50,780 nt of DNA from Oscillospiraceae bacterium (GCA_017395935.1 JAFQNL010000044.1:1-50780), one strand, 5' to 3'; positions 16,952 through 25,913 are shown, counted from the stretch's first letter. A program made the numbers and translations. Notes: generated by a model not told the origin, from the sequence alone.

Positions 16952-16960
16952 TTCGACAAA
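16952..16960 (+). promoter_or_regulatory. Perfect Spo0A box upstream of the kinase gene
   Basis: TTCGACAAA is the exact complement of the Spo0A box TTTGTCGAA. It lies four bases upstream of the -35 hexamer of the kinase promoter, a position typical of Spo0A-activated promoters. Confidence 0.6.
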
Positions 16961-16964
16961 TTTC

Positions 16965-16993
16965 TTGTTTTTTTAACACTTGTTTGCTATACT
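16965..16993 (+). promoter_or_regulatory. Sigma-A promoter of the kinase gene
   Basis: -35 TTGTTT (16965-16970), 17-nt spacer, -10 TATACT (16988-16993). The -35 is imperfect, as expected if an activator bound at 16952-16960 assists. Confidence 0.65.
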
Positions 16994-17035
16994 GTGACTG
17001 ATCAAAAATCCGATCATCCCGCTTGGGAGGCGTCT

Positions 17036-18109
17036 ATGAGCAATTGGAACCTGACGGCAGACGCTGCTTTTGACCGGCTGCCATCCCCCATCCTCGGCAT
17101 CAAAGACAATCAAATTATCTACCGCAATCCCGCCGCCGTGCAGGCACTGCCTCTGCTTATCCGGGAGGCTGTTCTCCCCGATGAACTCTGTCAGCTGAAG
17201 GCGGATCAATCCACCGTCCTTCAGTTGGAGAATCGGCAATGGTCGATTCTGCGCTGGCAGGCAGGAGAGATGGATTTCATCCGGCTGGAATCTACGGGCG
17301 ACAGCCATATCCTGCCCGATTACCGAATCCCCCAGTTCACCCGGCAGCTGCGCTCCCCCCTTTCGGCCCTGCTCTATTGCAGTGAGTCGATAGAGGCCGC
17401 CATCAGCCAAAATCGCCCTGAACATGCTCAGGCCGCCATCGTCCGGGAGCGAAAGGCTCAGATGCGTCTGCTTCGTATGATCCGCTCGCTGGAACTGGCC
17501 GCCCTTCCGGACGGGGAAGCGCCCTACGACTTTCATCCTCAGGTGGTGGATCTCTCCGGTCTCCTCCAGAGTACCCTGCGTCAGCTGGAGACTCCCCTGA
17601 AGAGCGCCGGCTGCCATCTGGAGTGGCGCAACCACACCCGCAATCTGTGCGCCCGCTGCGACGACGTGCTGATCCAGACGATGATCTACCATCTGGTGAG
17701 CAACGCTGTCCGCTCTGCCGGTCAGGGCGGCACCATTGTCCTCTGTCTGGAGCGGCGAAAGGATATGGCCTTCTTCTCGGTGGAGGATGACGGCCCGGGG
17801 ATCTCCCCCCAGGCGCTCTCCTCCCTCTTCTCCCCTTCCGAAGGAGGCACCACTCTGTCCGATCCCTTCCACGGGCTGGGGCTGGGCATCACCGTCTGCC
17901 GGAAGATTGCCCTGCTGCACGGCGGCTCCGTCCTGCTTTCCAATCTGCCTCAGCGGGGCGTTCGGGCCACCTTCTCTCTCCCCCTCTGTCCCCCCGGAGC
18001 CCCTATGGTCCTCCGCTCTCCCCGACTGGCCGACTCGTCCAACAGTCTGCCGCTGGTACTGCGGGAGCTGAGCGACGTGCTGCCCGAGCAGTGCTTCCGG
18101 CTTGAGTAA
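17036..18109 (+). CDS. Histidine-kinase-like protein with Arg in place of the H-box His
   Basis: 357 aa, soluble, with no membrane segment. A PAS-like N-terminal region (about 10-90, ILGIKDNQIIYRNPAA) is followed by a helical dimerisation region and an HATPase domain. The ATP-binding boxes are intact: N box MIYHLVSNAVRSA (about 222), G1 VEDDGPGIS (about 250), G2 GLGLGITVCRKI (about 282). The H box reads FTRQLRSPLSAL where kinases have SHELRTPL; residue 103 is Arg (codon CGG), so the usual phospho-acceptor is missing. The start at ATG 17036 is set by GGGAGG five bases upstream. It is a single-gene unit with a Spo0A box and a terminator. It could be a pseudokinase, an accessory ATPase or a kinase phosphorylating another residue (inference). 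Confidence 0.85.
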   Translation: MSNWNLTADAAFDRLPSPILGIKDNQIIYRNPAAVQALPLLIREAVLPDELCQLKADQSTVLQLENRQWSILRWQAGEMDFIRLESTGDSHILPDYRIPQFTRQLRSPLSALLYCSESIEAAISQNRPEHAQAAIVRERKAQMRLLRMIRSLELAALPDGEAPYDFHPQVVDLSGLLQSTLRQLETPLKSAGCHLEWRNHTRNLCARCDDVLIQTMIYHLVSNAVRSAGQGGTIVLCLERRKDMAFFSVEDDGPGISPQALSSLFSPSEGGTTLSDPFHGLGLGITVCRKIALLHGGSVLLSNLPQRGVRATFSLPLCPPGAPMVLRSPRLADSSNSLPLVLRELSDVLPEQCFRLE

Positions 18110-18125
18110 TCTCGCGTCTATGACA

Positions 18126-18156
18126 AACACCGCTGACAGACGTCAGCGGTGTTTTT
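18126..18156 (+). terminator. Terminator of the kinase-like gene
   Basis: A 12-bp perfect stem, AACACCGCTGAC (18126-18137) with GTCAGCGGTGTT (18142-18153), followed by T. It also lies next to the stop codon of the convergent AAA gene. Confidence 0.9.
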
Positions 18157-18160
18157 TCTC

Positions 18161-19651
18161 TTATTCCGACGCTTCCTCAGGCTCTTCGCCGGTCTCGTCT
18201 TTCTCTGCCTGCTGAAAATCTTCCAGCGTAATCTTCATCAGATCCTCCCGGCTGGGCGCCTCCATAAGCGCTACCCGGTTGGCCTGGATGGAAACCAGCT
18301 TTTCGAACAGGTTACGCACGTCACGGGCATTGCCGAAGTTCTCGTCCCTGGTTTCGTACAGGCTGTCAAAAAAGGCGGGCAGCTGCTTTTGAAGAGCCTC
18401 GTCAGCCTCATAGCCGTTCTTTTTACAGGTGGACAGGAAGATGGCGTAAAGGTCCTTGCCCTCGTAGTCGTCAAAGTAGATATACTTATTGAACCGGGAT
18501 TCCAGACCGGGGTTGGAGTTGATGAATTTCATCATCAGGTTGGTGTATCCGGCCACAATGACCACCAGTTCTTTCCGGTGATCCTCCATGGCCTTGAGGA
18601 TGGTATCAATGGCCTCCTGACCGAAGTCGTTGGTGCCCGGAGCGCTGGCAAGCGCATAGGCCTCGTCGATAAACAGGATACCGCCCATAGCCGACTGAAT
18701 TACCTTCTGAGTCTGGATCGCCGTCTGACCTACATAGCCGGCCACCAGGCCCGACCGGTCCACCTCTACCAACTGCCCCTTAGGCAGCACGCCGATGGCC
18801 CTGTAGATGCCGGCCAGCAGTCGGGCAACTGTGGTCTTGCCGGTACCGGGATTTCCCATAAAGACCAGATGGAGGCTCATGGCGGGAACGGGCAGTCCCT
18901 GCTCCTCCCGGAGCTTGCGGATCTTGACCAGATTGACCAGTCCCCGGACATCTTTCTTTACCTTTTCCAGACCGCACAGCTCATCCAGCTGGGCCATCAG
19001 TTCTTCCAGAGAGGGCTGCGGCTCTTCCGGCTGGCTCTGCTGCTGACCATCTGCCGGCTGAGCGACGGCGCCGGAGGGGGCGGGAGCCGCGTCCTCCGGG
19101 CGGGCAGGTCCGGCTTCTGGCCAGTTGGGCGGCAGGTCCAGGTCAAGATCTGCCGCGGGACCCGACTCCTTACCGCTGTCGGCACCGCTCTCGATCATCC
19201 GGCGCAGACGGCTGACATAGTCCCGGGCCAGCGCTACCGGCTGGGCCCGGACAGGCTCCTCTATCGAGGCTATGAGCAGCAGCAGCATCTCCGCCAGCTG
19301 GCAGAACCGCTCTGCCCGCTGCCGGCCGGTTCCCCGGTCAGCAGCTACCAGCTGGCTAAAAAAGCCGGGCGGAGCAAAGTCCGGGGCAGCAGAGACGGCA
19401 GCACAGAGCTCCAGATAGAGGATCCGGGCCGAATGGTTGTCGCCGGAGCAGATTCCGTTATAACAGTCCACATGGTCCTGATTCAGTTCTCGCCCTTTCT
19501 TCCAGATCGCCAGCGCGCAGCGCCGAAACCAGGCGTCGGCCTCCTGCTCAAAGGCCAGACGGAGATGGCCGGCAGGGAGCTGGCGGCGGAAGAGGGTAAT
19601 TGCGGCCTGATATTTTTTGCCAAAGCCGCCGGTTGGATTCTTTTTCGCCAC
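18161..19651 (-). CDS. AAA+ ATPase, SpoVK/CbbX type
   Basis: About 496 aa. The N-terminal ~190 residues are an uncharacterised helical region, followed by a low-complexity linker rich in Pro/Ala/Glu. The C-terminal ~290 residues form a CbbX/SpoVK AAA module: HLVFMGNPGTGKTTVARLL (Walker A, about 275), a YVGQT pore-type loop, GGILFIDEAYAL (Walker B), a sensor region VVIVAGY and the arginine-finger region GLESRFNKYIYF. Members act as ring ATPases; SpoVK is linked to sporulation in Bacillus, but the substrate here is unknown. GTG 19651 is preferred over GTG 19658-19660 because GGAAGG lies 8 bases upstream. It is monocistronic with its own promoter. Confidence 0.85.
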   Translation of the reverse strand: MAKKNPTGGFGKKYQAAITLFRRQLPAGHLRLAFEQEADAWFRRCALAIWKKGRELNQDHVDCYNGICSGDNHSARILYLELCAAVSAAPDFAPPGFFSQLVAADRGTGRQRAERFCQLAEMLLLLIASIEEPVRAQPVALARDYVSRLRRMIESGADSGKESGPAADLDLDLPPNWPEAGPARPEDAAPAPSGAVAQPADGQQQSQPEEPQPSLEELMAQLDELCGLEKVKKDVRGLVNLVKIRKLREEQGLPVPAMSLHLVFMGNPGTGKTTVARLLAGIYRAIGVLPKGQLVEVDRSGLVAGYVGQTAIQTQKVIQSAMGGILFIDEAYALASAPGTNDFGQEAIDTILKAMEDHRKELVVIVAGYTNLMMKFINSNPGLESRFNKYIYFDDYEGKDLYAIFLSTCKKNGYEADEALQKQLPAFFDSLYETRDENFGNARDVRNLFEKLVSIQANRVALMEAPSREDLMKITLEDFQQAEKDETGEEPEEASE

Positions 19652-19686
19652 AGGGATCACCTTCCTGTTTCCTGTTCGTTTCCCTC

Positions 19687-19715
19687 ATTATAGAGGAAAA
19701 GCCCCAGCCGGTCAA
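19687..19715 (-). promoter_or_regulatory. Sigma-A promoter of the AAA ATPase gene
   Basis: On the minus strand, -35 TTGACC (19715-19710), 17-nt spacer, consensus -10 TATAAT (19692-19687). Confidence 0.8.
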
Positions 19716-19771
19716 GGCAGAGCCACCGGGGCGGATCTGTGTGCTATTTTGCCGAATTTCGGGGGTGGGTG

Positions 19772-19800
19772 TTGACGAAAGAACAAAAGCAGGGTATGAT
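19772..19800 (+). promoter_or_regulatory. Sigma-A promoter of the Ig-like membrane protein gene
   Basis: -35 TTGACG (19772-19777), 17-nt spacer, -10 TATGAT (19795-19800). Confidence 0.75.
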
Positions 19801-19867
19801 AAGGTGTAAACTCGTATACTGCGGACTTCTGTCCGTCCCCATAAGTTTGATGAAAGGACGTATCATA

Positions 19868-21211
19868 ATGGCCGATGAAATGAAAGGCGGACGCCGGCTG
19901 AGCGGCAATCGCCCCAGCTCCCCCTCCAATGACTTCTCTGTGGAAGAGGCATTGAATTTTGTCCGTTCTTCCACCGTCACCTCTCCCAGCGCCGCTGCCA
20001 GCCCCAAGGTAGACGACTCTCTGGTAGACGAGATTCTCCGCTCCATCTCTGACCAGAGCGAGACTCCCGTCCCTCAGGCCACCCGGCGGACGCCTGTAAC
20101 GCCTCCTCAGGGCGACAGCGCCTCCCCCGCTTCCAACTATTACCGCACCCCCTCCAACAGCTACGAGGCTGCTGCCCGCAACTATCAGGCTCCCGTTCAG
20201 AACACGCCTCCCAAGGCCGCTCCCAAGGCTGCCGGCCATCACACCACCGGCCCTCTGCCCGATCCCGGCTACTACGCGATGCGTGATCCCTCCCAGACTC
20301 AGTCTTTCCAGCCTGCCCGCCCCACCCAGCGCAACACCGACCGGCTGCCCACCATCGTGGAGGAAAAGCCCAAGCCCAAGAACACTGTGGTAGGCAAGAT
20401 CCTCACCTTTATCGTGGCCATTCTGGTTATCGTAGCTCTGGTTCTGGGCGTCAAGATGCTCTATATCCTCGCTCCCTCTCTGGGGCTGGATCTGCCCGAT
20501 CTGACCAAGCTGCCCGGCATCTCCACTCTGGTGGATATGCTCCCGGACGAGGAACCGGCTGATCTGGAAGAACAGATTCCCGAAGATGTGACCCCCGACG
20601 TGGAAGAGGAGCCTGTCCCCGACGTCCCCGTCCAGATCCCCACCTCGGTCACGCTGGACTTTGAAGAGATCACTTTGGACGAGAACCAGTCCGTCATCGT
20701 CACCGCCTCTCTGGACGTGGAAGGCTGGGATGGCGATATTGCCTGGGCCACCAACGACAAGAACGTCGCCACCGTCACCGAGCTGGATAACTACACCGCT
20801 CAGGTCACCTGGGTAGGCGAAGGCCGCTGCTGGCTGGCCGCCGTTGTCTCCGTCCCCACCGACAACGACTCTGACCGTCCCTCCGTCACCTGCAGCATCG
20901 TCTGCAATGCCCCCGCCGTTGTGGAGGCCCCTGAGGTGGAAGAGCCTGTGGAAGAAGCTCCCCCCGCCGAGCACGTGGAGATCTCTCTGAACACCTACCG
21001 CAACAGCGGCGAGTTCAGCCTGACTGTCGGCGCCGTCCACACCCTGCTGGACGAGCCCAACGACAAGATCACCTTCTCCTCCTCCAACGAGTCCGTCGCT
21101 ACTGTGGCCGCTGACGGCACCGTAAAGGCCAAGGGCGCCGGCACCTGCACCATTACCGCCACCGATCCTGACGGCTGTAAGGTAGAGGCCATCTGCCGGG
21201 TTACCTGGTAA
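19868..21211 (+). CDS. Membrane-anchored protein with bacterial Ig-like domains
   Basis: 447 aa. A long polar, Pro/Ser-rich cytoplasmic N-terminus (1-170) precedes one hydrophobic segment (KILTFIVAILVIVALVLG, about 176-195). After an acidic, Pro-rich spacer come two Ig-like (Big_2-type) repeats, about 258-350 and 374-447; the second shows the classic ITFSSSNESVATVAADGTV and GAGTCTITATD pattern. This makes it a type II-like surface protein with adhesive or scaffold domains outside. AAAGGA precedes the ATG at 19868. It is monocistronic with its own promoter and terminator. No catalytic domain is visible; the function is unknown. The cytoplasmic motif DFSVEEALNFVRSS may be a regulatory handle (inference). 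Confidence 0.85.
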   Translation: MADEMKGGRRLSGNRPSSPSNDFSVEEALNFVRSSTVTSPSAAASPKVDDSLVDEILRSISDQSETPVPQATRRTPVTPPQGDSASPASNYYRTPSNSYEAAARNYQAPVQNTPPKAAPKAAGHHTTGPLPDPGYYAMRDPSQTQSFQPARPTQRNTDRLPTIVEEKPKPKNTVVGKILTFIVAILVIVALVLGVKMLYILAPSLGLDLPDLTKLPGISTLVDMLPDEEPADLEEQIPEDVTPDVEEEPVPDVPVQIPTSVTLDFEEITLDENQSVIVTASLDVEGWDGDIAWATNDKNVATVTELDNYTAQVTWVGEGRCWLAAVVSVPTDNDSDRPSVTCSIVCNAPAVVEAPEVEEPVEEAPPAEHVEISLNTYRNSGEFSLTVGAVHTLLDEPNDKITFSSSNESVATVAADGTVKAKGAGTCTITATDPDGCKVEAICRVTW

Positions 21212-21232
21212 TCCCCCTCTTAAATTAATATC

Positions 21233-21266
21233 ACCCGCCTGTACCAAAGTGTACAGGCGGGTTTTT
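21233..21266 (+). terminator. Terminator of the Ig-like protein gene
   Basis: A 12-bp stem, ACCCGCCTGTAC (21233-21244) with GTACAGGCGGGT (21251-21262), followed by TTTT. Confidence 0.9.
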
Positions 21267-21279
21267 CCGTCAAAAGAAG

Positions 21280-21308
21280 CAGCCCGTCCGCAGACAGCAG
21301 ACGGGCTG
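21280..21308 (-). terminator. Terminator of the polyamine transport operon
   Basis: CAGCCCGTC (21280-21288) pairs with GACGGGCTG (21300-21308). On the minus strand the stem is followed by CTTCTTTT. Confidence 0.65.
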
Positions 21309-21315
21309 TTTGTTC

Positions 21316-23241
21316 TTATTCTTCCGAGTCGGGATCCACCGCTTCTACACCGGCAGCCTCGTCGCTGTAGGCCAGGATCTCGAGCCAGCTCTCGTTGTAG
21401 ATCTCCTCTACCTCGTCGCCCAGCCAGGTGAAAACCTCGCAGCGTCCCATGGTAGCCTCGTCGGCAAAGACACCGGGATCGTTGACGATCTCCTCGTCCA
21501 GCTCGGCAATGACCGCCGTATTGGGAGAGGCATAGGTGATATACTCAAAGTTCATCATGGCAATGTCGGGGCGGCAGAGGAAGTTGATCCATGCCTCGGC
21601 ATTTTCCTTGTTCTCGGCGTTCTTGGGGATTACCCAGCAGTCAAACCAGACGCAGGAGCCCTCATCAGGAACCACATAGGCCAGATCCGGATTCTCATCG
21701 TGGCAGTAGAGATACTCGCCAGAGTAGATCACGCCCATAGCGGCCTCGCCGCCAATCATCTTGTCCCGAACCTGATCGACCACATAGGCCTGAACCAGAG
21801 GCTTCTGGGCCATAAGCAGGTCCCGGGCAGCCAGAATCTCCTCCGGATCGGTGGCATTGATGGAGCTGCCCTGATAGGCCAGCGCCACAGCAAAGGCGTC
21901 CCGGACCGACTTCTGCATCAGAATCTCGTTGTCGTACCGCTCATCCCAGAGGATAGACCAGCTGTTGGGCACCTCGTCCATGAGCTTGGTATTGTAGAGG
22001 ATGCCAACGGTACCCCAGGTATAGGGAACAGCATACTCGTTATTGGGGTCAAAGCTCCGGCAGGCCTGGAGATAGTCCTGTCCAATGTACTCCAGATTGG
22101 GCACGTTAGAAAAATCAATGGGGGTAAGCAGATCGTTGGCGATCATTTTCTGGATCATATAGTCCGAGGGGCAGACCACATCATAGACCGCCTGGCCCTG
22201 CTCGATAATGGGATACATTGCCTCCAGCGTCTCGAAGGTATCGTAGACCACACGGATGCCCGTCTCCTCTTCAAAGATATCAATGACAGCCTCGTCGATA
22301 TACTCGCCGCAGTTATAGACGTAGACTACCTCTTCCTCCTTCTCCTCTCCGCCGGGGACGATCAGAAGGATCAGCGCGGTCACTGCCAGCACGCCGGCAG
22401 CCACCATGACCCACTTTCCGCCCCCTTCGTCGCCGCCTTTAAGCGAGCGCTTCTCATGGAGCTTCCGGGTCAGCTTGTCCAGCTTCTGAGGCAGGAAGTT
22501 CTGTGCCAGCAGGAAAACCAGCACGGCCAGGAAGATAACGGTGGACAGGGCGTACATGGTGGGCACAATACCCCGGCGGACCTGAGAGTAGACCAGCGTG
22601 GAGATGGTATTGATGCCCCGGCCACGGGTGAAGTAGCTGATGACAAAGTCATCCAGACTCATGGTAAAGGCCATGAGGAAGCCGGAGAGGACACCGGGCA
22701 TCAGGTCGGGCAGCACTACCTGAAAGAAGGCCTGCAGTGGAGTGGCGCCCAGATCCTGAGCGGCCTCATAGGTGGCGGTGCTGGTCTGCTTGAGGCGGGG
22801 CATAATGCTCAGAATCACATAGGGGATACAGAAGGCCACATGGGAGACCAGAATTGTACCGTAGCCCAGAGAGACACCGAAGACGCCGAAGCAGATCATC
22901 AGCGACAGACCGGTGACGATCTCGGCGTTGAGCATGGGAATATTGTTCAGCGTCAGGCAGATGGTCTTGGGGCCCTTGCGCATGGCATTGATACCGATAC
23001 AGGCCAGCAGACCGATAACCGTAGAGATGACCGCCGAGAAGAGGGCAATGGACAGGGAGTTTCCCAGAGCGTCCATAATAACCTCACTGGAGAGCATCTC
23101 GCTGTACCACTGGGTCGTAAAGCCGCCCCAGTTGGCCCGGCTCTTGGAGGAGTTGAAGCTCAGCACGATCAGCGTGGCGATCGGCGCATAGAGGAAGAGG
23201 AAGATAATGGCCAGATACAGCCGTTCAATGGCTTTTTTCAT
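21316..23241 (-). CDS. potCD: PotC-PotD fusion: polyamine ABC permease joined to its binding protein
   Basis: 641 aa. Residues 1-262 are a PotC-type permease with about six membrane segments and the EAA loop YEAAQDLGATPLQAFFQVVLP. A charged linker and another membrane segment (WVMVAAGVLAVTALILL, about 280-297) lead into a PotD-type periplasmic binding domain (about 308-641: VYNCGEYIDEAVIDIFEEETG, YDVVCPSDYMI, AYVVPDEGS, VWFDCWVIPKNAEN). The binding protein is thus tethered to the permease rather than free or lipidated. The ATG at 23241 directly follows the potB stop codon, so the two are translationally coupled. Polyamine specificity is inferred from family and operon; the fusion itself is directly visible as one open frame. 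Confidence 0.93.
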   Translation of the reverse strand: MKKAIERLYLAIIFLFLYAPIATLIVLSFNSSKSRANWGGFTTQWYSEMLSSEVIMDALGNSLSIALFSAVISTVIGLLACIGINAMRKGPKTICLTLNNIPMLNAEIVTGLSLMICFGVFGVSLGYGTILVSHVAFCIPYVILSIMPRLKQTSTATYEAAQDLGATPLQAFFQVVLPDLMPGVLSGFLMAFTMSLDDFVISYFTRGRGINTISTLVYSQVRRGIVPTMYALSTVIFLAVLVFLLAQNFLPQKLDKLTRKLHEKRSLKGGDEGGGKWVMVAAGVLAVTALILLIVPGGEEKEEEVVYVYNCGEYIDEAVIDIFEEETGIRVVYDTFETLEAMYPIIEQGQAVYDVVCPSDYMIQKMIANDLLTPIDFSNVPNLEYIGQDYLQACRSFDPNNEYAVPYTWGTVGILYNTKLMDEVPNSWSILWDERYDNEILMQKSVRDAFAVALAYQGSSINATDPEEILAARDLLMAQKPLVQAYVVDQVRDKMIGGEAAMGVIYSGEYLYCHDENPDLAYVVPDEGSCVWFDCWVIPKNAENKENAEAWINFLCRPDIAMMNFEYITYASPNTAVIAELDEEIVNDPGVFADEATMGRCEVFTWLGDEVEEIYNESWLEILAYSDEAAGVEAVDPDSEE

Positions 23242-24066
23242 TTACAGCACCGTCCCTTCCCCGTCTTTGTCAAAGATATTGATCAGGGCCATGCTCAGCA
23301 GCACGAAGATCATCAGCACGATAGACAGACCCGCGCCGGTGTTCCAGTCGTAGCTGACGGTGAACTGCTGCTCAATGATATTGCCGATCAGCAGAATCTT
23401 GGAGCCGCCCAGAATGTCCGAGATAACGAAGGTAGTCAGGGCGGGAACAAAGACCATGGTGACGCCGCTGATAATACCGGGCACGCTCAGCGGCAGGATG
23501 ACCCGGACGAAGGTCTGCAGCCAGTTGGCACCCAGATCGTGGGCGGCGTTGACTACGTTATCGTCGATCTTAGCCAGACAGTTATACAGGGGCAGGATCA
23601 TAAAGGGCAGGAAGTTGTATACCATACCCAGCACGATGGCTGCCGGGGTGTTGATAATATCAATGGTGGGCAGATGCAGGGCGGTAAGGATACCGTTGAT
23701 CACGCCCTCCTTCTCCAGCAGAGACTGCCAGGCAATGGTCCTGAGCAGGAAATTCATCCACATGGGAAGAACGAAGAGAAAGACGATCACGCTGTTGCTG
23801 TCGCCCATTTTCCGCAGGATCATGGCCAGCGGATAGGCCAGAAGCAGGCAAATCACTGTGCTCATCAGCGACAGCTGGAGCGACAGGATCAGAGCCTGGA
23901 TATTCATCTCGCTGCCCATGGCGAGAATATTCTCCAGGGTAAAGGCTCCATCCGCGGTGGTAAAGCCCTTGATGCCCATCAGGATGAGCGGAATGATGGT
24001 AAAGGCCACCATCCACAGCAGGAAGGGCCCTGCCAGGAGCTGCTTTCCCAGACGCTTACTCATCAT
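23242..24066 (-). CDS. potB: Polyamine ABC transporter permease PotB
   Basis: 274 aa inner-membrane permease with about six membrane segments (e.g. [37 protein letters not shown]). The ATPase-contact EAA-like loop reads [20 protein letters not shown] (given here up to 20 residues). It pairs with the PotC half of the next gene to form the channel for spermidine/putrescine. Its start overlaps the potA end: ATG at 24066 (or 24063), with GAGGAGG inside potA about 9 bases upstream. It ends immediately before the potCD start. Confidence 0.93.
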   Translation of the reverse strand: MMSKRLGKQLLAGPFLLWMVAFTIIPLILMGIKGFTTADGAFTLENILAMGSEMNIQALILSLQLSLMSTVICLLLAYPLAMILRKMGDSNSVIVFLFVLPMWMNFLLRTIAWQSLLEKEGVINGILTALHLPTIDIINTPAAIVLGMVYNFLPFMILPLYNCLAKIDDNVVNAAHDLGANWLQTFVRVILPLSVPGIISGVTMVFVPALTTFVISDILGGSKILLIGNIIEQQFTVSYDWNTGAGLSIVLMIFVLLSMALINIFDKDGEGTVL

Positions 24067-25129
24067 TGGCAATGGCCTCCTCGTCCTCAGAGGCGGGTTT
24101 GTTCATGATCTGGATATTCTCCGGTCTGACCGAGATGCCTACCTTGGAACCCACAGGGCTCAGGCTGGTGCTGTGAACCAGCCAGGTAAAGCCGCCGGCC
24201 TCCACTTCCATCTCGTAGTGAACGCCCTTGAAAATCAGATGGCTGACCACGCCATTGAGCCCGTCGGGGGTGGGGAGGGTGAGCTCCACGTCCTCGGGAC
24301 GGATGACCACGTCGACAGGCTTATTGCGGCCAAAGCCGGTGTCGATACAGGGCAGACGGACGCCGCAGATCTCCACCACCAGATCCTGGATCATGGTGCC
24401 GTCGATGATATTGCTGTCACCGATGAAGTCGGCCACGAAGGCGTTCTCCGGCTCATTGTAGATCTGCTCAGGGGTACCCATCTGCTGGATATAGCCCTGA
24501 TTCATGACCACAATCTTGTCGGACATGGTCAGCGCCTCTTCCTGATCGTGGGTAACGTAGATAAAGGTAATACCCAGCTCATTCTTCAGGCGGATGAGCT
24601 CATACTGCATATCCTGCCGCAGCTTCAGGTCCAGCGCGCCCAGAGGCTCGTCCAGCAGAAGAACCTTGGGCTCGTTGACGATGGCCCGGGCGATGGCAAT
24701 CCGCTGCTGCTGGCCGCCGGAGAGCTGGTCAGGCATCCGCTTGCCGTAGCCGTCCAGATTGACCAGCTTGAGAGCGTAGTCAATCTTATCCTTGATATAC
24801 TGACGGCTCTTTTTCTTGATCTTCAGACCGAAGGCAATGTTCTCTTCAATATTCAGATGGGAGAAGAGGGCGTACTTCTGGAAGACAGTGTTGAGCTGGC
24901 GCTTATGAGGGGGAACGCCGGAGATCTCCTTGCCTTCAAAAAAGAGCTGGCCCTTGTCGGCCTGCGTGAAGCCGCCAATGATACGCAGAGTCGTTGTTTT
25001 GCCGCAGCCCGAAGGGCCCAGCAGGGTCATAAATTCATTCTCCTGAATGGAGAGGTTCAGATCATCCAGTACCAGTGTATCGTCAAACTGCTTGGTGATC
25101 CCCACCAGGTCGATCAGCGGTGCGCTCAT
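24056..25129 (-). CDS. potA: Polyamine ABC transporter ATP-binding protein PotA
   Basis: 357 aa ATPase that drives uptake through PotB/PotC. All ABC motifs are intact: Walker [10 protein letters not shown] (about 38), Q loop TVFQKYALF, signature LSGGQQQR (about 135), Walker [13 protein letters not shown], and switch VTHDQEEA. The last ~120 residues form a TOBE-type regulatory domain. The start is ATG 25129, because GGAGG lies 8 bases upstream of it, while the in-frame TTG at 25144 has none. Its end overlaps potB. It is preceded by the regulator gene with a 61-base gap. Confidence 0.96.
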   Translation of the reverse strand: MSAPLIDLVGITKQFDDTLVLDDLNLSIQENEFMTLLGPSGCGKTTTLRIIGGFTQADKGQLFFEGKEISGVPPHKRQLNTVFQKYALFSHLNIEENIAFGLKIKKKSRQYIKDKIDYALKLVNLDGYGKRMPDQLSGGQQQRIAIARAIVNEPKVLLLDEPLGALDLKLRQDMQYELIRLKNELGITFIYVTHDQEEALTMSDKIVVMNQGYIQQMGTPEQIYNEPENAFVADFIGDSNIIDGTMIQDLVVEICGVRLPCIDTGFGRNKPVDVVIRPEDVELTLPTPDGLNGVVSHLIFKGVHYEMEVEAGGFTWLVHSTSLSPVGSKVGISVRPENIQIMNKPASEDEEAIANDE

Positions 25130-25190
25130 ACCCGATTCCTCCAATTTTAATGGCCAGCGGCCGGAATTTCTCTCTCTTTTACCTGTCGCC

Positions 25191-25724
25191 TCAGAAGCTG
25201 GGCGGTGTACTCACCCAGAGGACGGTACAGCCGCCTCTGCTGGTGAGGTAGTGCTGGGCCTCCGGGGTGAAGTAGAAGGACTCGCCCTTCCTGGCCACCG
25301 CCGTACGCCCACCTACGTGGATGGTTACCGATCCCTTCAGGACGTAACCAAACTCCTCTCCCTCGTGGGGATTGTCCGGATAGGTGGATCCTCCCGGCTC
25401 CAGCGTCAGCCGGATGGGCTCCATCATGTTCTTCTGCGCATTGGGAATGATCCATTCAATGGTGTTCTTCAGCTCCGGATCGGTCTTTTCAAAGTAGTCC
25501 TCGCCGCCGAATACCATCTGCTCCTCGTGCTTTTCCCGGAAGAACTCTCCGGGGGTAGTGCCCAGGCACTGGAGGATATCAATGAGGGTCGTGATGGAAG
25601 GGGAGGTCAGATCCCGCTCCAGCTGAGAGATAAAGCCCTTGGAGAGCTCAGACCGGTCTGCCAGTTCTTCCTGGGTCAACCCTTTCATCATCCGCAGCTC
25701 GCGAATTTTCTTTCCGATCTCCAT
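25191..25724 (-). CDS. HTH-cupin regulator of polyamine transport
   Basis: 177 aa. An XRE-type helix-turn-helix (about 5-60: [35 protein letters not shown]) is fused to a C-terminal cupin domain (about 105-175: [33 protein letters not shown]). This PuuR-like architecture often senses small ligands such as polyamines. It is the first gene of the pot operon. Two palindromes lie between its promoter and start codon (25743-25793), consistent with autoregulation. Ligand identity is an inference from the neighbours. Confidence 0.9.
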   Translation of the reverse strand: MEIGKKIRELRMMKGLTQEELADRSELSKGFISQLERDLTSPSITTLIDILQCLGTTPGEFFREKHEEQMVFGGEDYFEKTDPELKNTIEWIIPNAQKNMMEPIRLTLEPGGSTYPDNPHEGEEFGYVLKGSVTIHVGGRTAVARKGESFYFTPEAQHYLTSRGGCTVLWVSTPPSF

Positions 25725-25742
25725 GGTCTTCCTCCTTTCTCC

Positions 25743-25793
25743 TTAGTGTCTCTATAAACTTTTATCAAAAGTTTACCAACACTAAACTAGTTT
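25743..25793 (-). promoter_or_regulatory. Operator candidates of the pot operon
   Basis: A perfect palindrome with 8-base arms, AAACTTTT/AAAAGTTT around ATC (25756-25774), and a second, AAACTAGTTT (25784-25793). An outer inverted repeat TTAGTGT (25743-25749) / ACACTAA (25779-25785) encloses the first. All lie immediately downstream of the -10, where repressor binding would block initiation. Confidence 0.65.
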
Positions 25794-25794
25794 G

Positions 25795-25822
25795 ATTATA
25801 TCAGTATTTCCGTTTCTGTCAA
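25795..25822 (-). promoter_or_regulatory. Strong sigma-A promoter of the pot operon
   Basis: On the minus strand, consensus -35 TTGACA (25822-25817), 16-nt spacer, consensus -10 TATAAT (25800-25795). Confidence 0.85.
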
Positions 25823-25913
25823 CGTGCTTTCCGCCATTTGTCCAAATATGTCGAGTCGTCGCTTTTTTAATCGTTTTATCCTGCACCTTTGTATCAAATG
25901 CACAAAACACTTT

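Noticed and set aside
16784-16979. Longer N-terminus for the ketopantoate-reductase-like protein
   Set aside because: The extra residues lack family similarity, and the ribosome binding site fits the ATG at 16778.
21310-24108. A 932-codon plus-strand frame over the pot operon
   Set aside because: Antisense shadow of potB and potCD; it is Gln/His/Asp-rich with no recognisable domain.
25849-25855. TGTCGAG upstream of the pot promoter as a Spo0A box
   Set aside because: Single site with a mismatch in the core and no second site or position relative to the -35 that fits.
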